This document shows positions 1 through 11,516 of a stretch of DNA of 64,000 bases, in pieces. Origin of the DNA: Craterostigma plantagineum (taxonomy: Eukaryota; Streptophyta; Magnoliopsida; Lamiales; Linderniaceae); contig JAPQWV010001370.1 in NCBI GenBank assembly GCA_027422505.1, forward strand, positions 1 to 64,000, read 5' to 3'. Both the position numbers and the translations under genes were made by a program. The notes under the pieces are model-generated. The model was not told the DNA's origin, did no database searches, and worked only from the letters and a program-made list of their open reading frames with translations. Numbering within the stretch: position 1 is the stretch's first letter; the number at the start of each line of letters is the position of its first letter.

Positions 1-1
1 G

Positions 2-1215
2 ACCTCATATGAACTGTTGAATGGGAAGAACCCTACGGTTAAATATTTTCATGTCTTTGGATGCTTTTGTTACATGTTAAATGATCGTGAGTATTTGACC
101 AAGTTCGATTCGAAAAGTGATAAATGCATTTTCCTAGGGTACTCGTCTAATAGCCGTGCTTATCGTGTATATAACTTGCGCATGAAGTCCGTTCAGGAGT
201 CTGTGAATATTGTGTTTGATGATGCTTCTGATCTTTGCAAAGTGTCTACTCAAGTTGATATTTCAGATGTTATACAAGCAGTCAATGAAACAGAGGAAAC
301 TGGGGATGACAATGTTGAGCCAACATGGGACTCGACATCTGTACCAGAACAGAACACTGAAGTTGGACCTAGCAAAGTGCGACGAGATCCCCCTACGAAG
401 ATTCAGAAAGATCACCCCACAGACCTCATCATTGGAGATGTGAACGAAGGAAGGAAAACCATAGATAAGCCGCGGAAAGATCATAAATCTATGGTAAGAA
501 ACGTATGCATGAACACGGTATACGCTGAGGTACGGTTTAATTGCTTTGTATCTGAAGTAGAACCTAAGAATGTCCTTGAAGCTCTTAAGGATAATTTTTG
601 GATAAATGCGATGCAAGAGGAACTCTTGCAGTTTGAAAAGAACCAAGTTTGGACTTTAGTACCATGGCCGAAAGACATTAATGTCATAGGCACTAAGTGG
701 ATTTTTAAGAACAAATCGGACGAACTTGGTAGAGTTGTTAGGAACAAAGAACTTGGTAGAGTTGTTAGGAACAAAGCACGTTTAGTAGCTATACTCAAGT
801 TGAGGGCATAGACTTTGATGAGACTTTTGCTCCCGTTGCTAGGTTAGAATCGATTAGACTTTTGTTAGCTATAGCATGTTGGCTTAACATCGCGTTACAC
901 CAAATGGATGTTAAGGGTGCTTTTTCGAATGGGTATATTGATAAGGAAATCTATGTCGAACAGCCTAAAGGGTTCGAAGATCCCCATTATCCTAACCATG
1001 TTTAAGCTGCAGAAAGATTTGTATGGGTTGAAGCAAGCACCTCGAGCTTGGTATGCGAGGTTAGCAACATTTTTACTTGAGTTTGATTTCACTCGAGGTG
1101 AGGTGGACCGTACTCTTTTTGTTGAAAGGGTCGGATCCGATATTCTGATTGCTCAAGTTTATGTTGATGACATTGTATTTGGCTCGAGCTCACAATTTTT
1201 ATTAGATCAATTTGT
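2..1215 (+). pseudogene. pol: Copia-A pol, part 1: integrase C-terminus, linker and first part of reverse transcriptase
   Basis: The open frame starts inside integrase (FHVFGCFCYMLNDRE, then FLGYSSNSRAYRVYN), crosses the variable linker, and enters RT with the usual copia opening (NAMQEELLQFEKNQVWTLV, then GTKWIFKNK). It stops at about 809. RT continues in another frame through [37 protein letters not shown] and the catalytic YVDDIVFGS near 1160-1185, so at least one frameshift near 780-800 and a stop near 1003 separate the pieces. A 27-bp tandem duplication (722-775) adds nine residues. The frame ends where the gypsy element inserted at 1220 and resumes at 10946. Confidence 0.88.
722..775 (+). 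repeat. 27-bp perfect tandem duplication inside Copia-A RT
   Basis: Two adjacent 27-base copies (722-748 and 749-775) encode ELGRVVRNK twice. Other copia RTs have a single copy followed by ARLVAKGY. The duplication keeps the frame. It lies just upstream of the frameshift, so it could be a replication-slippage scar. Confidence 0.9.
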
Positions 1216-1220
1216 GCAGG
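1216..1220 (+). repeat. Target site duplication (left copy) of the Tekay-like element
   Basis: GCAGG lies directly before the TG of the 5' LTR and again at 10941-10945 after the CA of the 3' LTR. Removing one copy plus the element joins the two halves of Copia-A RT. Confidence 0.93.
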
Positions 1221-3747
1221 TGTAATATCCGTAAAATTTAATACGGGTTTTGACGTAATCAATATAATTTGTGAAATTAAGATCGATTTCTTTTAGTTTC
1301 AAATAATGTCCGAAATAATAATATAAGTATTTATAATGTTGGAACCATAAAATAATAATAATGATGATAAAAATAACATTGGGACTTAACGTTGGACTAT
1401 TAAATATATGGGTAAAGCCCAAATTATATCTTATATACATATACAATATACATAAGATAGGATAAGTTTTCTTAATCTTAAAGAAAAATGAATCGTTATC
1501 AACAAAACCCTGTCCCATCATTGAGAGTTTCGATGCTTAGTATTGAACTAACAATTGAGGAGTACCATTATCCAAGTTAACATAATCAACGAAAAGGGAA
1601 GAAAAGGGGGGCCGAGACCTTCAACGAAGAATCAGAAGCTAATATCATAACGAGAAGTTGATAATTCACAAATCATAATTTGGAATCACGGTAAGTTCCT
1701 TATACTTAATATTCAGTTGGTGCTAATATCTACATGTGACTAGACAAGCATAAGAAAGCTTTAAAGAGTACCGAAAATACTAAGTTAAGAAAACCCTAGT
1801 TCTTTAAGGATCCAATTTACAGTTATAGCTGGATGAGTGACGAGTTATAACAGGTTCTGTATACAGTGTTCTTGAGAATTTATTGTGTAGTAGGAGTTCG
1901 AAATGAATAATCAGTTGAGTGGTAGAAAGATATCGCAATGTATAATAGATAAATGTCGAGAGGCTTTAGAAAAAGATTTCGAGGTGTAATTATGTTAGTA
2001 AGATCTCGACAGATGACTTTGATAATTATAGGATTCGAGGTATATACATAATAACAGGTCTCGACATCGTGGTCTCGACATGTATAAGACTCAAAATTAT
2101 TTGATAAGCTCGACAATTGTTTTTTTTTTATATATTGAGATCTCGACCTTTTAACTTTTAAGGATCCCGACATCTATAACCTCGAGATATAACAGAGCCC
2201 AACATTTCTTTTTCAACCAAAGATCCCGACAAGTTATTAAGCATCTCGATATTAGCTATCATACTATCTTCTCGACATTTAGATGATTTCGAGAATGCAT
2301 TCATAATAGGAAGATCTCGATAAGTTGCTAAGAACCTCGATATTGAATTGATGATCTCGATAGTTACTTCCCAACAAAGGATCTCGGCAAGATTATTAAA
2401 GATCTTGATATTAGTTACTTCGACATTTATTAGATCTCGGTATTAGTAAGATCTCGGTAAGGCCCTTGATAGTTGTAAGATTTCGATAGGCCTATATCGT
2501 TCTTGACATTTGTAAGGTTGGACAGTATCGAGATATAGTAAAATTTCGACATTTACCTTTCAAAAGACCTCGACAAAGTCACTGAAGATCTCGACATCTG
2601 TAAGATTTCGAGATTTGGTGAATGTCGACATTTACAAGGAATTTTCGATATTCTAAGGATATTATTTATTTTTAGGGATTTCATTATTTTTAGGTTTTTA
2701 TAAATTTAGGGTATTCGAGAACTAGCACATATACTAATAATATTTATTTATTTAGAGGTTCGACATTTACGGATTCCACCAGATCTCTTGACTGACAATA
2801 GCAGGAGCGCAGGTAGGTGGATCATCCATCTACAATACGTAAACAAAATTATGTGTTTTCATCGATTATGTGACCTATGTGATTTATATGTTTTACCTGT
2901 TTTACGTACTATTTATATGAATCATGTTTTATGTAATTTCATGTATATGCATAGCACATGCATACCACGTTAGGGAGAGAGATGATTGTACCATATTAAA
3001 ACAGTAGTGATATGAAATATTGACGTACGGGGTAGAATGAGATGTTTGTGATTGGCGACTCTTAGAGGAGTCGGGGTTGGGCTCACTGGGCACCTGGCGG
3101 AGACAGACGTGATCGATCTGTCTACTCGGACGTGATCGATTCGAGGTGCATACCGTCGGATGGGATATTTGATTGGTGCGGGGATATACGATCTGGTAGG
3201 AGCACATTGACGTGATCGATCAGTGCACTACCGGCATAGCTCGCCGCGAGACTTGGGGGTGGCCTCCCAGTAGTCTATTGCGCGCGGAGGTGTCAAGCCT
3301 AACCTAGGGCCGTGTATTGTGTGAAATGGGAATGTGGGAAAAGAAAGAGTGTGCATTATATCATGTCGTGAGAAATTGGGATCGGGTTGAGTGCACACTT
3401 GCATACACGCATTTTATTCACCTACTGGGCAAATTGCTCAGTGTTTACGTATTGTAGGTACTGAGTCCGACGCAGATACGCGTCGTGACTGAGGTGGCTG
3501 GTGGCGGTGCTCCACGGACTTTTGAGGGCAGAGCGGTACATGGATGAAGACCTGTGGAGCGGCGTTAGCGCTTTTTGTTCTTTTGGATATTTTTGGGGCT
3601 TCGGCCCGTGTACAGAGATGACAATGTAGACATATGTTTATAATAATATATATTATTTTAGGAAAAAGTTTTAATTAAAGGGGCCTTCCGCGGCTTACGT
3701 TGCGGAAATCCGCCACTAATCCTAATTAGAAAAGTAGGGTCGCCACA
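1221..3747 (+). repeat. 5' LTR of the Tekay-like element (2527 bp)
   Basis: Begins TGTAATATCCG and ends GGTCGCCACA. The same sequence recurs at 8410-10940 with scattered single-base and small indel differences. The first third is AT-rich, the middle (about 1940-2770) is a dispersed GATCTCGACA motif array, and the last kilobase is richer in GC and includes a perfect repeat of GACGTGATCGAT (about 3109-3140 and 3210-3220). Confidence 0.93.
1940..2775 (+). other. Dispersed short-motif array in the Tekay 5' LTR, core GATCTCGACA
   Basis: About 30 copies or near copies of (A)GATCTCGACA or GATCTCGATA lie every 15-40 bases, for example at 2000, 2058, 2070, 2140, 2271, 2312, 2354, 2432, 2450, 2569 and 2588. 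The spacing is irregular and the sequence between copies is unique, so it is not an ordinary tandem satellite. The array is kept in the 3' LTR (about 9130-9965). Most copies centre on a TCGA. Function is unknown; a binding-site cluster in U3 or a methylation target are options. Confidence 0.75.
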
Positions 3748-3749
3748 GG

Positions 3750-3761
3750 TGGTATCAGAGC
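3750..3761 (+). promoter_or_regulatory. Primer binding site, tRNA-iMet type, Tekay element
   Basis: TGGTATCAGAGC lies two bases after the LTR end. It complements the 3' end of plant initiator methionine tRNA, the usual primer for this clade. Confidence 0.92.
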
Positions 3762-3902
3762 GTAGGCTTTAGATTCTGAAGACTGTCCATGTACTGCCGC
3801 TCAAAAGCCTGGAGAACCAGCCTTGCTTGTAAGTTTAAAGAATGATTATGTGATTACGTGTTATTTAATATATGTGCTTTCTATGACTGATTGTAGAACT
3901 AG

Positions 3903-5345
3903 TTGAAAATGCCAAGGACACGTAGAGAAGTTGGCGAAACTAGTCGTAGGGCGGGTTCCGAATCCCCACCGAATGGGGAGCGCTCTACCATCCATCAATT
4001 AACCGATCTGATCCGACGATTGTCAGATCAGATTAACGATCTCATTCATCGTCAAAATTCTTCGGAACGTCACTCATCCCCTGGCCTAGAACGTTCAGAA
4101 GCTGCCGAGGAAAGGTTTCGAAGGTTAAACCCCCCTTCGTTTGAGGAAGCCGCCGATCCTACCTATGCGGAGGATTGGCTCAGAACCATCGAGAATATGT
4201 TTCGCGTTAGCCACTTACCCGATACTGAGAAGGTGACTTGTGCCACCTTCATGTTACGTGGGAACGCGGGATACTGGTGGGATACCGTTCAGGTGCTCGA
4301 GGATCCCACTATGATGACCTGGGAAAGGTTCAAAACGCTCTTTCGAGGCAAATACTTCACCGCACCTGATAGAGCGCAGAAGCTGAACGAAATCATTAAC
4401 CTCAAACAAAGAGGAATGTCAGTGGCGGATTACATCCGCAATTTCGAGCAACTCTCGAGGTTTGCACCACATATCGTGGCCACAGACGAACTGCAAATTG
4501 AGCGTTTTCTGGAGGGTCTAAAACTCGAGATCTTTCGAAGTGTAAGCATGTACGATACCGAGGGAAAGACTTACGCTCGTATCGCTGAACGAGCAATATT
4601 AGCTGAGCAAGCAGAGAGTACAGTTACCAAGGCTCGAGATGCAAAGCGACAAGCAGAAGTGCAACAAGGAGGAGGGAATCAGAAATGCCCGTTCTCTGGC
4701 AAGAATCTGAACAATCGTGGGAATCAACCAGGCTAGCAAAACTAGAGACCGAGGCCAAACCAAGGACTAGCTAACGTTTCAAACCGACCCCGAAACACTG
4801 TACCTCAATGTCGACAGTGTGGACGTTATCACTACGGAGTATGCCATGGAGCAAGACCAAACCCAATTCCCCAGTGTTTTCGGTGTGGAAAGATTGGCCA
4901 CTATGCCAGAGTCTGTAACAAGAAAATACCGCAAGCTTCGAATCAACCGTTAATCCGGCCTCCACCGGTACCAGCAAGCGTTTTTACTTTGACAAACGAG
5001 GAGGCTGAAGCAAACCCTTCGGTAGTAACGGGTACGTTAACTATCTATGACGTGCCCACTTCTGTGTTAATTGACTTTGGGACCACACATTCATTTGTGT
5101 CGGCAAAATATGTGGAAAAGGTGGGAGTTTCTCCTACCTTATCTGAGTGCAATTACATAGTTACCCTACCGCACGGTGATCCAACATGCACTAACCAAGT
5201 GCTGGGAGGATGTTATGTGAACATTGAGGGTAGAAATCTGAGCGTCGACTTGATTGTGATCCCAATGAACGACTATGATGTTATTTTTGGGAATGATTGG
5301 CTTCGAGATACGGAGCCATCATTGATTGCAACAAGAAGGTCGTAA
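3903..5345 (+). pseudogene. gag: gag-protease region of the Tekay-like element
   Basis: Gag starts at the ATG at 3903 and keeps a retrotransposon gag domain (AEDWLRTIENMF, then NAGYWWDTV, then GMSVADYIRNFEQLSRF). A TAG at 4734-4736 and another at 4743-4745 interrupt it. Both stand where Gln codons are expected, so each can be a CAG to TAG change. The same frame continues through two zinc knuckles, CRQCGRYHYGVC and CFRCGKIGHYARVC (4875-4916), and into an aspartic protease. The protease active site reads LIDFG at about 5070-5081, where LIDSG is the rule, which should inactivate it. The frame closes at 5345 after FGNDWL, and the expected continuation lies in another frame. Confidence 0.9.
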
Positions 5346-5502
5346 AATTTCAACTGCCCGAGAAGAGGTGTTAACTTTTTCGGGAAAAACTACTTCGAGT
5401 CATATTCCCCGAATCTCTGCACTGAAGGCTCAACGACTACTGTGATCTGGTTGTGAGTCTTATCTCATGTATGCGGTGAAGGCAGAGGAGTTACCTTAGC
5501 CA

Positions 5503-6955
5503 GAACTGAAAGACGTACATGTAGTCAACAAATACACTGATGTATTTCCCGATGATCTCTCGGGGTTACCCCCTGATCGAGAAATACAGTTCACGATAGA
5601 TCTGATCCTGGGGTCTGCCCCAATCTCAAAAGCCCCTTATCGTTTAGCGCCAAATGAATTAAAGGAATTGAAAGAACAATTAGAGGACTTGCTGCAGAAA
5701 GGGTTTATCCAACCCAGCTTTTCACCGTGGGGAGCACTAGTCCTATTCGTACGGAAGAAGGATGGGTCGATGCGACTGTGTATTGACTATCGGGAGTTGA
5801 ACAAGATCACGATCAAGAATAAATACACGTTGCCAAGAATCGATGATCTGTTCGACCAACTACAAGGTGCTACGGTATTCTCGAAAATCGATCTCCGTTC
5901 GGGATACCATCAATTGAAGATCAGGGAGGTAGATGTTCCTAAAACTGCGTTCAGTACGAGGTACGACCATTACGAGTTATTTGTCATGACATTTGGACTG
6001 ACTAATGCCCCAGCCGCATTTATGGATCTTATGAACCGAGTCTTTAAAGACTATCTCGAGCGTTTCGTAATCGTCTTTATTGATGATATCCTGATCTATT
6101 CTAAGACGAAGGAGGAACACGAGAATCATTTACGAATCTTTTAGGAATCCTGTGAGAGAAACAGCTCTACGCCAAATTCAAGAAGTGCGAATTTTGGCTT
6201 GAGCAAGTAGCTTTCTTGGGACACGTGATTTCTGGGAATGGAATCTCTGTGGACCCGAGTAAGATCGAAGCTGTGAATAATTGGCCATGACCGACTACTC
6301 CGACCGAGGTCCGAAGTTTCTAGGACTTGCGGGATATTACCGTAAGTTCATAGCTGACTTCTCTAGCATTGCCTCGACTCTAACAAACTTGACCAGGAAG
6401 AACGTACCTTTCAAGTGGTCTGAAGCTTGCGAACAAAGTTTCGAGGAGCTGAAAAAGCGACTCACTTCTGCTCCTATTTTGACAATACCATCGGGAACTG
6501 GAGGATTCTCGGTCTATAGTGATGCCTCGAAGAACGGACTGGGATGCGTGCTGATGCAGAATGGGAAGGTGATCGCTTATGCTTCACGACAACTAAAAGA
6601 ATACGAAAAGAACTATCCGACCCACGACCTAGAGCTTGCAGCAGTCGTGTTTGCCTTAAAGATATGGCGCCACTACCTCTATGGAGAAAGGTGCGAAATC
6701 TTTACAGACCATAAGAGTCTAAAATATTTCTTCACCCAAAAAGGAGCTGAATATGAGACAGCGACGATGGCTGGAGCTCGTAAAAGACTACGACTGCGTT
6801 ATCAATTATCATCCGGGCAAAGCAAACGTAGTCGCAGACGCGCTCAGTCGAAAGGCGATAAACACAGAGTTGCACAGATTTGGAGTAGAAGTGGTTGACT
6901 TAGGTGAAGTTGAAGCAAGACTAGCAACACTGACTCTACAACCTAAGTTGCTAGA
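5503..6955 (+). pseudogene. pol: Reverse transcriptase and RNase H of the Tekay-like element
   Basis: RT is open from about 5503 to 6144, with the approach [17 protein letters not shown], the fingers motif [19 protein letters not shown] (with FVRK here), [16 protein letters not shown], and the catalytic FIDDILIYS (residues 137-140 counted from the Met at 5668). A one-base frameshift near 6144 moves on to [23 protein letters not shown] at about 6288, most simply a CGA to TGA change, precedes [12 protein letters not shown]. RNase H keeps FSVYSDAS, the ELAAVVFAL helix and FTDHKSL. It runs through another frame to [16 protein letters not shown] at about 6800. A TGA at 6957 marks the entry to integrase. 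Confidence 0.9.
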
Positions 6956-8376
6956 ATGAATCAGAAAAGCACAAGAAGAGGATGAATTTTACCTAAAGGC
7001 GAAGGATACACTACCCGAAGACTTCGAAACCCGGGCAGACGGAACCTTGCTATACAAGAATCGGTTGTACATACCCAATGATGAAGAATTACGGCGAATA
7101 ATAATGACAGAAGTGCACGCAACAACATACTCCGTGCACCCTGGAGCGACAAAGATGTACCAAGATTTGCGAATCATATATTGGTGACCGGGAATGAAGA
7201 AGGATATCGCCACGTTCGTAAGTAGATGTGTGACATGCCAGTTGATCAAAGCAGAACACCAGCGACCAGCTGGAACTCTACAGCCTTTACCAATTCCCGA
7301 ATGGAAATGGGACCATATCACGATGGACTTCGCCGTTGGCTTACCTAAAACGACGAAAGGCCACGATGCTATTTGGGTGATCGTGGATCGCCTAACCAAA
7401 TCAACCCATTTCGTTCCTATCAGCTCCACTTTTTCTATGGAACGATATGCTGAATTGTATATTCAGGAAATTGTCCGACTCCATGGAATCCCAATCTCTA
7501 TTGTCTCGGATCGTGATTCAAGATTTCTATCCAACTTTTGGCAAAGCTTACAGAAAGCGATGGGTACTAAGCTCTCGTTCAGTACTGCATATCATCCCCA
7601 GACCGATGGGCAGTCTGAACGGACGATCCAAACCCTTGAGGATATGTTACGAACGTGCGTGCTAGACTTCAAGGGAAATTTGGAGCAAATATTTACCGCT
7701 GATAAAATTTTCTTACAACAATAGCTTCCATGCTATGATCGGGATGGCACCGTACGAGGCATTGTACGGGCGCAAGTGTCGATCCCCTGTTCATTGGGAC
7801 GAAATCGGTGAACGAGCCTTATTGGGACCCGATATAATCCGTGAAACAACAGAAGCGGTAACAAAAATCCGAGAAAGAATGCGAACGGCTCAGAGTCAAC
7901 AGAAAAGTTACGCAGATCACAGGAGACGACCATTGGAATTCGCGGAGAACGACCAAGTATTCTTGAAGATTTCCCCGATGAAAGGAGTGAAGCGATTTGG
8001 AAAGAAGGGCAAGCTAAGTCCAAGATACATAGGCCCATTTAAGATTATCAGACGAGTCGGTGAAGTTGCATACCAGTTGGAATTACCGACTTCCCTATCG
8101 CAAGTTCACGACGTATTTCACGTATCAACATTACGAAAATACATCGCGGACCCGAGTCATGTGATCCAGAACGAGCTTCTTTATCAACAGCTCAAGCCTG
8201 ACTTGAGTTACGAAGAGAAGCCTGCAGAAATTTTGATGTACGAATCGAAACGACTACGGAATAAGACTATTCCATTAGTTAAAGTATTGTGGCGGAATCA
8301 ATCAGTTGAGGAAGCCACTTGGGAGCGTAAGGATGATATGAGAATTCGTTATCCCGAGTTATTCCAGTCGGCGTAA
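6956..8376 (+). pseudogene. pol: Integrase with C-terminal chromodomain, Tekay-like element
   Basis: The N-terminal zinc-binding part includes HATTYSVHPGATKMYQDL and, past a TGA at 7185 in place of an expected Trp codon, CVTC. From the Met at 7194 the catalytic triad is intact: D45 (ITMDF), D106 (VSDRDSRF) and E142 (DGQSERTIQ), with 35 residues between the last two. A one-base shift near 7686 separates this from the C-terminal frame at 7735-8376. That frame holds the GPF/Y-type module (RYIGPFKII), VHDVFHVSTLRKY, and a chromodomain at residues about 159-210 (LVKVLWRNQSVEEATWERKD). Such chromodomains steer integration to particular chromatin. The decayed frame cannot make the full protein. Confidence 0.9.
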
Positions 8377-8397
8377 TTTCGGGGACGAAATTCTTTT

Positions 8398-8409
8398 AAG
8401 GGAGAGTGA
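8398..8409 (+). promoter_or_regulatory. Polypurine tract of the Tekay-like element
   Basis: AAGGGAGAGTGA lies directly before the TGTAATACCCG start of the 3' LTR. This is the expected primer for plus-strand DNA synthesis. Confidence 0.88.
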
Positions 8410-10940
8410 TGTAATACCCGTAAAATTTAATACGGGGTTTTGACGTAATCAATATAATTTGTGAAATTAAGATCGATTTCTTCTAGTTTCAAATAATGTC
8501 CGAAAATAATAATATAAGTATTTATAATGTTAGAACCATAAAATTATAATAAAAAAATGATGATAAAAATAACATTGGGACTTAACGTTGGACTATTAAA
8601 TATATATGTAAAGCCCAAATTATATCTTATATACGTATACAATATACATAAGATAGGATAAGTTTTCTTAAGCTTAAAGAAAAATGAATCGTAATCAACA
8701 AAACCCTGTCCCATCATTGAGAGTTTCGATGCTTAGTATTGAACTAACAATTGAGGAGTACCATTATCCAAGTTAACATAATCAACGAAAAGGGAAGAAA
8801 AGGGGGGCCGAGACCTTCAACGAAGAATCAGAAGCTAATATCATAACGAGAAGTTGATAATTCACAAATCATAATTTGGAATCACGGTAAGTTCCTTATA
8901 TTTAATATTCAGTTGGTGTTAATATCTACATGTGATTAGACAAGCATAAGAAAGCTTTAAAGAGTACCGAAAATACTAAGTTAAGAAAACCCTAGTTCTT
9001 TAAGGATCCAATTTACAGTTATAGCTGGATGAGTGACGAGTTATAACAGGTTCTATATACAGTGTTCTTGAGAATTTATTGTGTAGTAGGTGTTCGAAAT
9101 GAATAATCAGTTGAGTGGTAGAAAGATACCGTAATGTATAATAGATAAATGTCGAGAGGCTTTAGAAAAAGATTTCGAGGTGTAATTATGTTAGTAAGAT
9201 CTCGACAGATGACTTTGATAATTATAGGATTTCGAGGTATATACATAATAACAGGTCTCGACATCGTGGTCTCGACATGTATAAGACTCAAAATTATTTG
9301 ATAAGCTCGACAATTGTTTCTTTTATATATTGAGATCTCGACCTTTTAACTTTTAAGGATCCCGACATCTATAACCTCGAGATATAATAGATCCCGACAT
9401 TTCTTTTTCAACCAAAGATCCCGACAAGTTATTAAGCATCTCAATATTAGCTATCATACTATCTTCTCGACATGTAGATGATTTCGAGAATGCATTTATA
9501 ATAGGAAGATCTCGATAAGTTGCTAAGAACCTCGATATTGAATTGATGATCTCGATAGTTACTTCCCAACAAAGGATCTCGGCAAGATTATTAAAGATCT
9601 CGATATTAGTTACTTCGACATTTATTAGATCTCGGTATTAGTAAGATCTCGGTAAGGCCCTTGATAGTTGTAAGATTTCGATAGGCCTATATCGTTCTTG
9701 ACATTTGTAAGGTTGGACAGTATCGAGATATAGTAAAATTTCGACATTTACCTTTCAAAAGATCTCGACAAAGTCACTAAAGATCTCGACATCTGTAAGA
9801 TTTCGAGATTTGGTGAATGACGACATTTCTAAGGAATTTTCGATATTCTAAGGGTATTATTTTTTTTAGGGATTTCATTATTTTTAGGTTTTTATAAATT
9901 TAGGGTATTCGAGAACTAGCACATATACTAATAATATTTATTTATTTAGAGGTTCGACATTTACGGATTCCACCAGATCTCTTGACTGACAATAGCAGGA
10001 GCGCAGGTAGGTGGATCATCCATCTACAATACGTAAACAAAATTATGTGTTTTCATCGATTATGTGACCTATGTGATTTATATGTTTTACCTGTTTTACG
10101 TACTATTTATATGAATCATGTTTTATGTAATTTCATGTATATGCATAGCACATGCATACCACGTTAGGGAGAGAGATGATTGTACCATATTAAAACAGTA
10201 GTGATATGAAATATTGACGTACGGGGTAGAATGAGATGTTTGTGATTGGCGACTCTTAGAGGAGTCGGGGTTGGGCTCACTGGGCACCTGGCGGAGACAG
10301 ACGTGATCGATCTGTCTACTCGGACGTGATCGATTCGAGGTGCATACCGTCGGATGGGATATTTGATTGGTGTGGGGATATACGATCTGGTAGGAGCACA
10401 TTGACGTGATCGATCAGTGCACTACCGGCATAGCTCGCCGCGAGACTTGGGGGTGGCCTCCCAGTAGTCTATTGCGCGCGGAGGTGTCAAGCCTAACCTA
10501 GGGCCGTGTATTGTGTGAAATGGGAATGTGGGAAAAGAAAGAGTGTGCATTATATCATGTCGTGAGAAATTGGGATCGGGTTGAGTGCACACTTGCATAC
10601 ACGCATTTTATTCACCTACTGGGCAAATTTCTCAGTGTTACGTATTGTAGGTACTGAGTCCGACGCAGATCCGTGTCGTGACTGAGGTGGCTGGTGGCGG
10701 TGCTCCACGGACTTTTGAGGGCAGAGCGGTACATGGATGAAGACCTGTGGAGCGGCGTTAGCGCTTTTTGTTCTTTTGGATATTTTTGGGGCTTCGGCCC
10801 GTGTACAGAGATGACAATGTAGACATATGTTTATAATAATATATATTACTTTAGGAAAAAGTTTTAATTAGGACGGCCTTCCGCGGCTTACGTTGCCGAA
10901 ATCCGCCACTTATCCTAATTAGAAAAGTAGGGTCGCCACA
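8410..10940 (+). repeat. 3' LTR of the Tekay-like element (2531 bp)
   Basis: A near-identical second copy of 1221-3747, ending GGTCGCCACA before the duplication GCAGG at 10941-10945. It keeps the GATCTCGACA array at about 9130-9965. Differences from the 5' copy are scattered substitutions and short indels, for example a shorter T-run near 9317. Confidence 0.93.
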
Positions 10941-10945
10941 GCAGG

Positions 10946-11516
10946 CGATGAACACTACGTTCGATATGAGTATGATACGTGAGCTAACTTATTTTTTAGG
11001 TTTGCAGATCAAGCAGAGTAACGAAGGGATCTTTATGTCCCAAGAGAAGTACGCGAAGAATACTATCAAGAAGTTCGGACTGAACACTGCAAAGGTAATG
11101 AAAACGCCCATGTGTTCTGCCCAAAAGGTAAGTAAAGACGATGTTGGGCAGAATGTTGACCCAACATTGTACCGATCTATGATAGGCAGTTTATTGTACT
11201 TATCTGCGAGTAGACCTGATATAATGTATAGTGTATGCGTATGTGCTAGATATCAGTCTGAACCTAAAGTGACTCATCTTAATGCGGTTAAGCGAATTCT
11301 TCGTAATGTGAGTTGATCGTGTAGCCTACGATTATGGTTCTCCAAAGATATTAACATGAGTCTTGTAGGCTATAGCGATGCTGATTGGGCTGGTGACGAG
11401 GATGATCGCAAGAGTACAAGTGGCAACTGTTTCTTCCTAGGTAATAACTTAGTTGCATGGTATAGACTGAAACATAATTGTGTGTCTTTATCTACTACTG
11501 AGTCTGAATATGTTGC
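10946..11516 (+). pseudogene. pol: Copia-A pol, part 2: RT end and RNase H
   Basis: Continues the RT interrupted at 1220: [29 protein letters not shown], then [19 protein letters not shown] and LNAVKRILR. A TGA at about 11314 breaks the frame, and the same frame continues with LVGYSDADWAGDEDDRKSTSG and LSTTESEYV. YSDADWAG supplies an RNase H catalytic Asp and TESEY the Glu. The frame is cut after EYV by the solo LTR at 11517 and resumes at 14626 with VAGSCCTQLLW. Confidence 0.9.

Larger units (their letters stand above)
1221..10940 (+). mobile_element. Complete Ty3/gypsy chromovirus, Tekay/Del-like, inserted in Copia-A pol
   Basis: The order is LTR (1221-3747), PBS (3750-3761), gag-protease, RT, RNase H, integrase, chromodomain, PPT (8398-8409) and LTR (8410-10940), flanked by the duplication GCAGG. 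LTRs of 2527 and 2531 bp that start TGTAATA and end CGCCACA, the iMet primer site, two gag zinc knuckles and a C-terminal chromodomain fit the Tekay (Del) clade. The two LTRs look nearly identical by eye, so the insertion is young compared with Copia-A. Coding capacity is lost through several stops and three frameshifts, so it is non-autonomous now. Confidence 0.93.

Noticed and set aside
1940..2775. CRISPR-like array of short repeats
   Set aside because: Repeats are about 10 bp, imperfect and unevenly spaced, and lie inside a plant LTR; no cas genes and the wrong kind of genome.
3750..3761. tRNA-Met gene fragment
   Set aside because: Only the 12 bases complementary to the tRNA 3' end are present, at the expected distance from the LTR; it is a primer binding site.
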